A DNA stretch of 26,441 bases from Multifurca ochricompacta (Eukaryota; Basidiomycota; Agaricomycetes; Russulales; Russulaceae). This document shows, in pieces, positions 7,447-17,393 of this stretch. A program made the translations under genes and the position numbers. Below the pieces are notes generated by a model. The model saw nothing but the letters and a program-made list of their open reading frames with translations, searched no databases and was not told the DNA's origin. The stretch spans positions 1-26,441 of the forward strand of contig WTXG01000392.1 in assembly GCA_022496185.1 (NCBI GenBank). Direction: 5' to 3'. The first letter of the stretch is position 1. The number at the start of each line of letters is the position of its first letter.

Positions 7447-10400
7447 TCAAATCAAATCCCAATCTTCCTCAAGCTCCTCCTCCTCTCCCTCAACCTCTGG
7501 GAGAATAGTTGCAGCTTTCACATCACTATTCTTTACATATCCCAGCTTGCTCCATTCCCCAACCATCATCAAAGCTCGAGTTGACTGAACTGAGAGGCAG
7601 AGCGGAGATGTGACAAAAGAACGGCCTGTGCTGAAAACCCGCTGACATTCACAGATGTTGCTGAAATATGTGTATTAGTAGACCCAAAACTCTTATAACA
7701 ATTTCATTACTTACCTGGTATTGTGAGATAATCCATTGCCATTCAGAAAGCCACAGGTACATGAGTCGATGCTCATACCACCAAGCAAGAGCATCCTTTA
7801 CATACTCTGGGTCTGTGCTGAGGAAGCACTCCAGCTGTCTTGTAGATTTGAGGGTTTGGGTGCAGCAAACACAGGAAGATTGTCAAACACGTTCTTCGAG
7901 GGCGATCCTCTGGCCTATGGATTCAATGTTAATGTTAATACTTGGATCACAAGGTAAAATTATTAGTACTTACTTCTTCAAACATCTCTTTATCTTTGTC
8001 TACTGTAGCAACTTTGTAGGTGCCCTCAAATTGGTCTCGAACATTTTCAGTGATGTTGTGATCCACTCTTCTGTCCAGCCAGCATTTCTGAAGTACTCTA
8101 GCTTGTGTCGAGGGTGGAGAACTAGGGAAATGATTGGCTGAATGCATAATGTGGTAGAAATGCAAGTACATACCCATAGCAATCCTATAAACCTCAGAAA
8201 GATCCGTTTTGCTGTAGTACCGGTTAAGGGTTTTCTTTGCCATTGTAAGTGCAGCTTGAATAGACAAGGGATATCGCGGATTGAGTGCATTGGTGGCAAG
8301 AACCTCATCAATGTGGTCCATGGCAGGAATGACCATTGCAATGCTTGGGATGCCATCACGGGAGAAAAGAGTGTCGTCCTTGAAGATCTGGACAGAATGA
8401 GTAAAAGAATCAAACAAGGTATGAAAACTCACCTTTAGAACCTGGCACAGCTGACGAGCTATCTCCCATTCATTCGGTCCATCTCGTACTGCCTCAGCTT
8501 CATCTCCCGTCACCAGTGATAATGTCCAGTGCTTCAGAATATGTCACAGCAAAGTTCAGCATGTCATATGTCGAGTTCCATTGGGTGGACACGTCCCGGG
8601 GCATCATATGACAACTGAGATTGAGGTCTTTGAGAGTGGAAACCCATTTTGGGAGGATGAGCGTTGATGAGTTTTTGATCGCAAACGCTATCTTGGGATC
8701 TAGCATGGGTGCTTAGTCAGAGATCTACAGCATTAGCGCCAACTGGACGCACCTTCACCAACATTGTTGCACTGGTTGTACATCACCATCAAGATGTCCA
8801 ACTCCAGCTCCAACATCCCTTGGCCTCATCCACCCATCCTTCACCATCTTCATTGTTGTCATCATCATCATCATCACCACCATCTGCCTGGGTCAATACT
8901 TCCTCAACATCAAGATCTCCTGCTAGCGTGCGTAATGCGATCATTGCCTTGTCAATGATCTCACCATCTTGTGCCTGTGGAATGTCAAATTGTCGAATGA
9001 CAGTCTTAGCAATCAGGTTGATGATGTGTGCAAAGCAACGTGTTCGACTTGCTGGGCCAGTGAATTTGGCAAGGAGGGTTTTTAGTTCATCAACCATTCT
9101 GTTGTTATTGGTTGCATTGTCACAAGTGATGCTTAGGATCTATGGGAATGTGTTAAGTTTATATATTCCTCATCACTTGTTTGGATACTGACCTTATCAG
9201 CAATACCAAAATCATCAAGGATCTTTGCAAATGCGGCAGCAAGGTTCAATCCTGAATGTGACATGGCCACCTCAAAGAGATCGAGAAGCATGGCAACAGG
9301 GACACCATCCTGCTCAAAGTGGACCGTAACAGCAACATAAGCCTTGTGGTTAGGCGACGTCCAAGCATCTGTCGCAAAGTTCAAGGCACCATCATATTCC
9401 TGTAAAGCATAAGTCAACATTTCAGCTCTGATATAGACATCACATTCACACACCTGTAGCATCAATGCAATCCTCCGGCGACACCGAACAAAGACATTCT
9501 TGACATTGCAGGACACAGTGAAAGGTGAAGGTATGTAGCATTCAGGCCTCCCAGTTTTCATCAGTGACTGAAACCCCCGATCCTTGACAATGTTAAAGGG
9601 TTGAATGCTTTCCGAAACCCATCGAACAATCTCTGTGCTGCCACAGTCAAGAACAATCTCAGTATGGTCGCAGCTCTCTATTGGTGGTGACATACCGTGA
9701 TTCTGTCTTGGTATGTTGCCGATAAGAGTAAGTTACTTTATTGAAGTTAGTCCTCTCAAACATTGCAGTAATTGACCCATTTTTCAATGTAGCATTTTCC
9801 ATGGCCTCTCGTGCAGCGTGGACATCCTTACTCTGGTCCGTGGTCTCTATAATCTCCTTGCTCCAACAGAGTTTGGCATGATGCCTCAAGTTGCTTGTTG
9901 ATTTGGCATCCCCTGTATCCAGGTAATGTTGGATGTGCCGGTAATGCTGACCTTTCCCTTTGCAGTGCTTTGCATTACACTCAAAGACATGAGCTCGACA
10001 GCCATCAATGTGATCAACGCGGGGATATGGTTTGAAAAAGGCATAGATTGGTGAGTTCCAATATTTCAAAAGTCTCTCTACACGCGTTTTAGAAAAGACA
10101 GTGACATTGTGCGGGAAATGACTGACTTAGTTCATCTTCTGCAGACTCCTCAGGTTCATCATCATCAATCACTATGATGCTAGAACCACTAGGATCGTTG
10201 TCGTCATCGTCGCTTCCATCAGCGGCCTCTATTATTTGGCCTTCGACAAGATCATCTTCATCTTCAATGTCTTCAATGTCATTGGAGGCCTGCCGGCTTC
10301 CAAAACTACCAGCACTTGTGTCCTTAGTAGGGAGCAGTGCTTGGCTTGGGTTTGTCAATGAATGCGGTGACTTCTTTGCTTTCTTATTCTTTGTTAGCAG

Positions 10401-10499
10401 TGGATCAGCATTCTCTAGGACGCATGTAGTCTGCTTTCATTTGTGAGAGCTCGAAGGACGTAAATTGGGAGTGGCTTTGCTAGAGCTGGAGGGGGACAT
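7447..10499 (-). pseudogene. hAT-1 transposase (BED finger, hAT dimerisation), nine introns, decayed
   Basis: The start is ATG at 10497-10499 (MSPSSSSKATPN) and the stop is TGA at 7447-7449. In order I see an acidic N-terminus; a BED-type zinc finger (CNAKHCKGKG, then LRHHAKLCW); the linker KVTYSYRQHTKTES; the RNase H-like core (EYDGALNFATDAWTSPNHKAY, LSITCDNATNN, RCFAHIINLIAKTVI); MMPRDVSTQWNSTYDML; IPAMDHIDEVLAT; LHPRHKLEYF; and a C-terminal dimerisation region (RVFSTGRSF..SVQSTRALM.VGEWSKLG) with an acidic tail. Introns I infer: 10078-10126, 9638-9695, 9400-9453, 9140-9192, 8700-8752, 8388-8432, 8122-8173, 7915-7973, 7661-7714. Damage: in-frame TGA at codon 21 and frameshifts near 8790, 8480, 8030, 7740 and 7650. 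It would have cut and pasted hAT-1, R1 and R3 using their shared termini. Confidence 0.88.
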
Positions 10500-10872
10500 T
10501 TTGAAACAATATACTCAGAAAGTCTAAATTTGAGAATGTTGGTTTGTAAAAGTCTAAATTTGAGAAATGGGGTTGTTTTATGCCCAGACCCAGAAAAAAA
10601 GTATAGATGTTGGTTAGGAAATATAAGATAAGATGCCATGTGTTGCTATAGGTAGATGACAATGAAAAGGCCTGTAAGATAACTGCGCAGAATGGAGGTT
10701 GATGCACGCATAAGGCTTGAGGTAGTCAGAGATGTTTAGTTCTGCTTATACAGCAATAATATGCCTATTACTACTATCCTACAAAGTGCCAGATCAGATA
10801 ATATGTCCGATGCAAAATGAGACAGCAATCAGTTATGGACACATATGTGATCACGCACGGTCTATTTACATG
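10500..10872. other. hAT-1 upstream non-coding region
   Basis: This lies 5' of the transposase start on the minus strand, so it should hold its promoter; no clear TATA box was identified. Two direct copies of a short segment GTCTAAATTTGAGAA(T/A) lie at 10520-10535 and 10550-10565. The stretch ATGAAAAGGCCTGTAAGATA at 10661 echoes the shared left-arm word GATGAAAAGCCTGTCAGATA. Confidence 0.45.
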
Positions 10873-10913
10873 GTCTGGCACCTTCTAGAATACATTATAG
10901 ACTACTTTTAGAC
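10873..10913. repeat. Inverted copy of a right-arm segment inside hAT-1
   Basis: GTCTGGCACCTTCTAGAATA and the next 21 bases are the reverse complement of 11703-11742 (GTCTAAAGTAGTCTAGAG... to GTGCCAGAC), about 35 of 41 positions matching. This could be left from an older insertion or rearrangement, or form a stem across about 0.8 kb. Confidence 0.6.
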
Positions 10914-10963
10914 TGTCCTTGCAACTTTATATTGTTCTATCTACTGACACAGTGTCTGCAAAT

Positions 10964-11311
10964 TGTTGAGACGAGCCAGTAGCGACCTGATAGTTCAGGA
11001 CTAAACAGCCAGACACCTGGGTGGAGTCAATCTAATGATTGTGATAAGATAATCTAAAGTGCGTCCATTAACTGATTTCAAGACAATTCCACATTGTACA
11101 TGTGACACATTCCTTAACACATCTTGTCACAAGCAAATAGGACTATTTACTGTAATTATTGTCATGCTTTTATGTAGTATAAAAGGTTGCTACTTTGTAC
11201 GTGTTCACTTCCGTTTTGACCACAAGAACTGAACTATATCTTATTGTGTGCATTTCTGGCATCCTGGACCGCTTGAAAGCCACCCAGAGCATGTCACGCG
11301 ATTGCATAACA
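10964..11311 (+). repeat. Possible solo LTR inside hAT-1
   Basis: The segment runs from TGTTGAGACG to GCATAACA, obeys TG...CA, and contains a good TATA box, TATAAAAGG, at 11178-11186. Promoter-like composition in the middle of an intergenic arm suggests an LTR. No matching 5-bp duplication is visible (CAAAT on the left, TGTGC on the right) and there is no second copy in the window, so this is tentative. Confidence 0.25.
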
Positions 11312-11344
11312 TGTGCATCTTGTGCATCTTGTAAAGTCGACCCT

Positions 11345-11773
11345 TCTTAGATAGAAGGGAGTCCAGACCGCTCTGACCGGTCCACGCGATGCGAGATAGT
11401 CGCTGCCCTATGCAGAAATGGACACCGATAGATACACACAGGCCCTGTTTGAGTAAAATAAATTAATAATCTGATTATAAAGTAGTCTAAAATAATTTTG
11501 TATGGATTATAAACAGTGCCAGACCGGCAGAAAGGATCGTGCATTAGTAAATAAGATGTGCCGCGATTGTTAAGTCAACCTTCCTTAATAGGAAGAAGAT
11601 CAGACCAATATGCTGGTCCAATGTAGTCGCTGCTCTATGCAGCCTGTAGATACACGCGGGCCTTGTTTCAGTAAACTAATTTGATAATTAGATTATAGAA
11701 TAGTCTAAAGTAGTCTAGAGTGTATTTTAGATAGTGCCAGACCGGCAGAATTGATCGCGCATTAATAAAACAG
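11345..11773. repeat. Tandem duplication in the right arm of hAT-1
   Basis: Two diverged units of about 210-230 bp follow each other: 11345-11557 and 11590-11773. Shared landmarks are GTCCA..CGATG/CAATGTAGTCGCTGC, CTATGCAG, GATACAC(A/G)C(A/G)GGCC, TAATAATCTGATTATA / TGATAATTAGATTATA, AGTGCCAGACCGGCAGAA and GCATTA(G/A)TAAA. R1 and R3 keep only the outer unit, because their deletion ends at 11560. Confidence 0.8.
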
Positions 11774-11996
11774 TTGCATCAGGATTTTCAAGAGAGTGGA
11801 TCACTGATAACACTTTTATTTTACATCGCACTGCTGATCTGCTTTGATATTTCATAGGATAACACTAGAACATATTTACAAAAACCCTGTAGCATAGATC
11901 AAAAAAAATATTGTCATTTGTTTGCTAAAAATGTATTTTAACATTAAATTTCTGCTGATCTTGTCAATGACTGATGGCCACTTATACCTGCCAAAC

Positions 11997-12108
11997 CCGC
12001 TGTGCGGGTACGGGTTTCTGGCGGGTTGGGAGTTGTATACCTGTACCCATACCCATCAAAACCTGTGGCACTTACCCGCGCGGGTATGAAAACCCTTGCT
12101 GATCCCTA
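11997..12108. repeat. hAT-1 right terminus and subterminal motif array
   Basis: CGCTGTGCGGGTACGGGTTT, GGCGGGTTGGG, ACCTGTACCCATACCC and CTTACCCGCGCGGGTATG lead to the end ACCCTTGCTGATCCCTA. The G-rich and C-rich words mirror those at the left end. R1 (4041-4154) and R3 (15449-15559) have the same block with point differences. Confidence 0.75.
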
Positions 12109-14134
12109 GCTGACTTCCATGCTGCAAGATCAATGACACTCTGTCACCAAGCAAACTTCATGATCTGAAGCTCCTCAAATTGTTTTGCACCCAGAGAAGC
12201 ATGATGATCATCTGCAGTCTGCTTACTTGCTGAGAAAAGATGCTCGCACAGAACTGATGATGCTTGGCATGGGAGTATGTCAAGGGCTATGCATGCAAGT
12301 GTTGGATACAGTGTGGTGTGATCCTGCCAGTAAAACATTAATTAGACAAGAAACCAATTGAAGTATAACTAAGCAGACTTACTTGCCACCATTTGATGAT
12401 ATCTGTGTCTTTTGTTACATCTGCCAGTTGATTCTTCAAATACTGTCTGAGTTCTGAGGCCCAACCCTCATCGTCATATATTTCCAGGAGAGTTTGACGA
12501 TAGTGATCAAACTCAGACAACAGCGCCTTCGAGCCTGAATGGCCTTGCACCTTCTGTGTCAGGGTGGGTGAATCAGCTGGCTGTGCTTGTGGTTGCTTTT
12601 TGTAGTACGCCTCCATCTAAACATTCACACAATCAGGAATGCAAAGTTTCATGATAAATATAATACTCACAGTCATTTCTACAACTTTAAGAGCCTCGTC
12701 TTGCCAGTTCTTTGCATTGCAGTTGCCAGCAGCACATTCCTTCACTTGTTCTGCTGCCCCACCCCACATTAATTTGATGTAGTCTAGTTTGTAGTATGGA
12801 TGAAGGACTACAGTAGCAGGAAATTAGCCAGATCAATTCAAACCACTAGACTTGGATGACTTACCAAGGGAGAGAATAAAAACAGGCTTGTTGTCAATGC
12901 ACGCATAGTACTTTTGCAGTTTTGCTAGACCATCGTCAATAGTGTCCTTGTATAACGAGAATGTGTCAGAGTCTTGCTTTGCTTCCCAAGCGGTTTGCAA
13001 TTCCTCCAGTGCTGGAAGGGCATGCCACAGTGTTGGCAGCCGTTCAGATGAGAAGTGCTGCTGGATATCATTAGAATCCTATTGAATGTGATCAGTTGGC
13101 ATTCTATCCATTGTCAATCAGAAGACATACCTTCAGGATGTCTCTTGCGTCCTTCACCCATTCCCAGTCCCTGTCTGGGAAGATAAATGCTGACCACCGA
13201 ATCTTCTTTTGAATGCTACCATTATGGCATATGGTTGTGATAGGGCCAAATAGGGTGTCGGCTGATTGCAAGAAAAGGTTGATTGGCTATAACATGCATG
13301 AGTCAGATCTGATAACCATAGAGACTGATGTATTGCTCACCTGGCACAATGTGTATGATTGGTCAAGCATACAGTATGCTGATCCCCATCGAACATTGCT
13401 GTGGAGAGGGATGTGGAGTGGTTGTGGGATTTTGCATTGGAGCTGGAGCTTCTCAAAGTATTTGATGTGCTGCCCAGAGGCTTGGATCTGAAGGAAGGCT
13501 GAGAATGTAAATGAATTGAGAAAGTACATGACATACCTTGATTGCTGCAGTGCAAATAGCTGCAATGACGTCCAGTGATCCACCAAGCACATGGTTATCT
13601 GGTAATGAGGGGTCATACTCCCAGATTGCAGTTGTAGTCTCAATTGTAGCAATTTTCGTGACATGGGTCATCACAGCAATGTTAGCGATATTGACAACAT
13701 GTCTGAAAAATCTGATGGAATTAGCATGCCTTGCTGGACTTAAAGAGATGAAACTTATGGAAGTTGGTTTTCTTGGGCTTTCCAGAGCTTGTATCAGCAT
13801 CTTTTATGAAAGGTCTCAATAGTCTCACAGGTAGTATTGTTGTTGGAAGCATTGTTGAGCGTAACCGTGAATAGCTGTAGAGTAGTTAACTTATTATGAT
13901 CAAAGGATATATTAATATGACTTGCCTTCAATCCATGTTTGTTGAAGATACCCACATGGTCACATAATCCAACAAAGTACCACCCAAGATTCCAACCACT
14001 ATGCTCCCCTGACACAGGCTGGAATCCAACTACTTCTGAGCGCAACTTCCACTTATTGTCCCTCACTTCAATCCAGTGTGCAGTCATTCCTAGAAATGAA
14101 CCCTTTGTGTTGTCCACTGTCCATCCATCTGAAG
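12109..14134 (-). pseudogene. hAT-2 transposase, central and dimerisation part
   Basis: On the minus strand after the R3 site the gene resumes with TSDGWTVDNTKGSFLGMTAHW and continues SGEHSGWNLGWYFVGLCDH, TLNNASNNNTTCETIE, VNIANIAVMTHVTKIATIET, AIWEYDPSLPDN, LHSNVRWGSAY, TLWHALPALEELQTAWEAK, VLHPYYKLDYIKLMWGGAAE, NWQDEALKVVE and TLYPTLACIALDI..ASSVLCEHLFSASKQTADDH. This is the RNase H-like core and C-terminal hAT dimerisation region. It needs about seven short introns with good GT-AG ends; one, at the codons after NKHGLK, has a GC donor. An in-frame TGA (12144-12146) follows KFAW, where an arginine codon CGA would fit. The R3 and hAT-1 insertions inactivate the gene; otherwise it is well kept. 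Confidence 0.88.
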
Positions 14135-15559
14135 TAGTGAATAGCAGGGGTAACCCCTGGGTATCTTCATTGGTACCCGTACCCGTCGCTACAGGTACAG
14201 GTAACCCACGGGTCACCTGCGGGTTACCTGTGTAAACGCGTGCAAGTTTTTTGCTTGCATTGCGCATTTCGGATAACCGGCCCGGGCCATCCTGGTCAAG
14301 GAGATACACAACGCATTCATTTGTGGCTACTCAGGATCCTTCAAAGATTCCTGTTTTATATTCATAAGATTAAGATAATTCATTATTCTATTGTTGTTTT
14401 ATTATTCTGGTTTCAATTTTATACAAGTGCAACTAAAATCCACCTCAATATACAAAGATGATTAGATAGATGTTATAGAACATTGATGAAAAGCCTGTCA
14501 GATAACTGCATAGAACGCAAAAATAATTGACAAATGCATAGTGATTGGCAGGGGTAACCCCTGGATATTTGTTTTGATACCCAGGTTACCCATAAAATGA
14601 AACGCGTGCAAGTTCTTTACTTGCATCATGCATTTCAGACACCTGGCCCGGTCCATCCCAGTCAAGGAGATATGCACTTGGATACAACGCATTCATTTGT
14701 GGCTACTCAGGATCCCTCAATAATTGCTGATTTATGTTCAGAAGATTAAGTTTATTCTTTATTTACATTATTATTTTATTTCATTTTGTGGAACAGGCAT
14801 GGCGCAGGCTTGTACTTTAGATGTACTATATCAGCTACTAGATTAAATGAACATGTTATCTCGTTATCTCGTTTAATGATGTAATTTGATCATATGTCAG
14901 ATCTTAGATGTATATTCTATGTATCTAATTAATTTGTGAACACGTTTTTGTTGTGTTATCTATGCGTGATCACAATCTTGTCAGACCAATGGAAAATCAA
15001 AGCCGTGATTGTTAAGTCAACCTTCCTTAATAGGAAGGAGATCAGACCAATATGCTGGTCCATGCGATGCAATGTAGTCGCTGCTCTATGCAGCCTGTAG
15101 ATACACGCGGGCCTTGTTTCAGTAAAATAAATTGATAATTAGATTATAGAATAGTCTAAAGTAGTCTAGAGTGTATTTTAGATAGTGCCAGACCGGCAGA
15201 ATTGATCGCGCATTAATAAAACAGATGCATCATGATTTTCAAGAGAGTGGATCACTGATAACACTTTTATTTTACATTGCACTGTTGATCTGCTTTGATA
15301 TTTTGTAGGATAACACTAGAATATATTTACAGAAGCCCTGTAGCATACATCAAATTAAATCTTGTCATTTGTTTGCTACAGATGTATTTTATCATTACAT
15401 TTCTGCTGATCTTGTCAATGACTGATGACCACTTATACCTGCCAAACCCGCTGTGCGGGTATGGGTTTCTGGCGGGTTGGGAGTTGTATACCTGTACCTG
15501 TACCCGTCAAAACCTGCGGCGCTTACCCGCGCAGGTATGAAAACCCTTGCTGATCCCTA
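14135..15559. mobile_element. R3: non-autonomous hAT element (1425 bp) inserted in hAT-2
   Basis: The perfect 8-bp duplication ATCTGAAG flanks it (14127-14134 and 15560-15567). Its termini are the same as in R1 and hAT-1. It has the same internal deletion as R1, with the same filler GACCAATGGAAAATCAAA, and also lacks the 113-bp segment of hAT-1. The internal copy of the left end starts at 14539. It interrupts the hAT-2 core exactly in the codons for STSDGW. R1 and R3 differ at scattered single bases, many of them CpG against TpG or CpA. Confidence 0.95.
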
Positions 15560-16748
15560 ATCTGAAGTTGATGAGATCTTTCCAGGTGCTTCCTTTTTTC
15601 TGATGAGTCCAAGATACACCAAAGATATGAGGTTACTTACCAGGATTTCTTTTTTCAGCTTTGTTAACCAGGCAACAAATTCATTGTGGATGTGAATGAC
15701 AACATTGTGTGTACTAGGTAAGTCTTTATGCATCATTCTTGGCCACATTGTGATGAGACAGTTATGAAACACAGGTTTTTCGACTACTGCGAGAGCCTGT
15801 TGCAATCATCAGCAACTCAATCAATATCACATTGATTTGGCATACCTGGTCATCACATGTGACAAACTGTGCAATTGCCTCAAGTGCTCCATCATGAGTG
15901 AACTGCAGTTTGGGCTGGATCTCAAGCATTCCATCAATCTTAGCCTGTCTATTCTGTCCCTGTTGCTTTTCTTCCTCTAGGCTTCTCCATAATGGTCGTG
16001 GGAGGGCATGATGATTCTCAGGTATGCCTGCCACTTTGCATCGGTCACTGTAGAGCTGATAATGCTGACATATATGTGATTGGCAGCTTGAATTTCCTCC
16101 TGTGAAAAATGTGTGTCTCTCTCCTCCTTTCATAACTTCTTTGTTTGCCCTGTCCTTTTGTGAGTTTTTTGTCCCATTGTTACTGTTCTATGCTTACCTG
16201 CAGGGAAGGCACCATCGTCCCTTAACTTTAGTGATTTTGTTCCCCTTCTTGAAGTTGACAGTGATGTGGTCCGAGAATATTGTGAGAAGGTCCTTTGTTG
16301 TGCTGCTCTTTACAGTCAATGCATCTGGGATCTCACCATGATGCTGCTCCTCAAGGTCACTTGCTTCCTTTATCATCCACATAAGTTTTATGTCTTGTAC
16401 TGCTGCTGAACAACTTACTTGTTCACCCTCTTCTTCAGCTCCTGTTTCATCATCATCATTGTCAACTACCTCAGGTTCCTCATCTTCAACCTGGTCAACC
16501 TCAACATCTTCATCTGTATCGTGGTTTACATGCTTCATCTTCTTATGTGGATGCCAGTCCTTGTATTCCTCATCTGAACTTGTCTCCTCATTGCATCTGG
16601 AAGCTGGCTGTTTTTGGCTGTTTGTTGGCTTTTTGGTAGGTCTTGTGTTGTGTTTCTTCACATTGCTTGATTTGTTCACTGACTTTGGATTGGTTGCTTT
16701 AGCCTTCACCTGTTGCTGTGTGGAACCACTTGCTCTAGTTTTAGCCAT
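15560..16748 (-). pseudogene. hAT-2 transposase, N-terminal part with BED zinc finger
   Basis: The start is ATG at 16746-16748 (MAKTRASGSTQQQ). A basic lysine-rich start, likely nuclear-targeting, is followed by a strongly acidic stretch (residues about 75-115). Next come DALTVKSSTTKDLLTIFSDH and a BED-type finger, RWCLPC, then after an intron (16139-16197) FFTGGNSSCQSHICQHYQLY. Then NHHALPRPLW, DGALEAIAQFVTCDDQ, an intron (15797-15845), KPVFHNCLITMWP, HNEFVAWLTKL, an intron of about 48 nt (15593-15640) and APGKISSTSD. R3 breaks the gene there. The order and motifs fit a basidiomycete hAT transposase of a different lineage from hAT-1. This part has no clear disabling mutation apart from the insertion. 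Confidence 0.88.
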
Positions 16749-16931
16749 TAGAATATATAGTTTAGACTCTAGTAGTTTGGATGGAATTTGGTAGTTCGGA
16801 TGGGTTGAGTAACATGCTTAAATATTTCAACATTCAGGTTTGTTTGACATTTATTTGATGATCCCGTTGACATAGTCAGGTGCCAGACAATATGACCTTA
16901 ATATATAAGATTATGTACCAATATGAACTAA
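16749..16931. other. 5' flank of hAT-2
   Basis: AT-rich and non-coding. The hAT-2 promoter and right terminal inverted repeat should lie in or just beyond this stretch, but no terminus matching a partner near 5700-5867 was found by eye. Confidence 0.35.
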
Positions 16932-17020
16932 GGCTATATAGCTTAGTGGTTAAAGCACTGGACTGGGCCAGGTCACCTGACTCATCCCAAGGTCTTGGGT
17001 TCAATCCATGACATGACCAT
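16932..17020 (+). repeat. tRNA-like Pol III promoter; SINE head or tRNA pseudogene
   Basis: TAGCTTAGTGG (16939-16949) fits the A box consensus TRGCNNAGYNGG, and GGTTCAATCC (16998-17007) fits the B box GGTTCRANYCC. The 59-bp spacing is like class II (Leu/Ser type) tRNA genes. The sequence begins GGCTATATAGC like a tRNA 5' end, but its acceptor stem does not pair with the 3' side, so it is not an intact tRNA. A tRNA-derived SINE is the best explanation; its 3' end is not clear. Confidence 0.55.
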
Positions 17021-17393
17021 TGCTTTTCTAGCATGTGGGTCAGGGTCCGGCATAAGGTCCCTTGATTAGGATGCATTTAAAGCCAACAGATCCCCCAGCA
17101 CATTGTCTTTGATACTTACTGGATAATGACTAGTAGATGATTTTGCTATCTGATAACACTTATATGATAGCTATCTCCCCTGTAAGTGGACTGGAGGTCC
17201 GGTTCAAACCTGGTTTAAACCAGTCCTATAGTGGTTATTGTAATAGTGCTCATGTGCTTGAACTGGGAACTGGCTATGTCACAAACTGCATGTGACTGAG
17301 ACTGATGGTCCAGTCCTCTCAGTTACAGTCTGGTCTGGTTCCCAGTTCATTTGCAGTTCTTAGGACTGGACTTTGAAGTGCTAATATTGCTGA
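17021..17393. other. Non-coding region with GACTGG/CCAGTC inverted words
   Basis: GAACTGGGAAC near 17260 is inverted as GTTCCCAGTTC near 17338. TGGACTGGAGGTCC, ACCTGGTTTAAACCAGTCC and TTAGGACTGGACTT are further inverted words. This resembles the arms of a small non-autonomous element, but I could not define its ends. No coding potential is seen. Confidence 0.35.

Larger units (their letters stand above)
5991..12108. mobile_element. hAT-1: full-length hAT transposon (6118 bp) inserted in hAT-2
   Basis: The ends match those of R1 and R3 (left TAGTGAATAGCAGGGGT, right ending ACCCTTGCTGATCCCTA). The element is flanked by the perfect 8-bp duplication GCTGACTT (5983-5990 and 12109-12116). It encodes a complete-length but decayed transposase on the minus strand (7447-10499). 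The outer 1.0 kb on the left (5991 to about 6986) and 0.55 kb on the right (11560-12108) are shared with R1 and R3. The middle (6987-11559) is unique to this copy, as is a 113-bp segment at 6704-6816. It is therefore the autonomous-type member of the family, though this copy has lost function. Confidence 0.93.

Noticed and set aside
10174..10446. Plus-strand serine-rich frames over acidic stretches (10174-10446, 16390-16794, 8764-8958)
   Set aside because: They are antisense shadows of the Asp/Glu-rich parts of the two transposases.
16932..17020. Intact tRNA gene
   Set aside because: A and B boxes are present but acceptor and anticodon stems do not pair properly.
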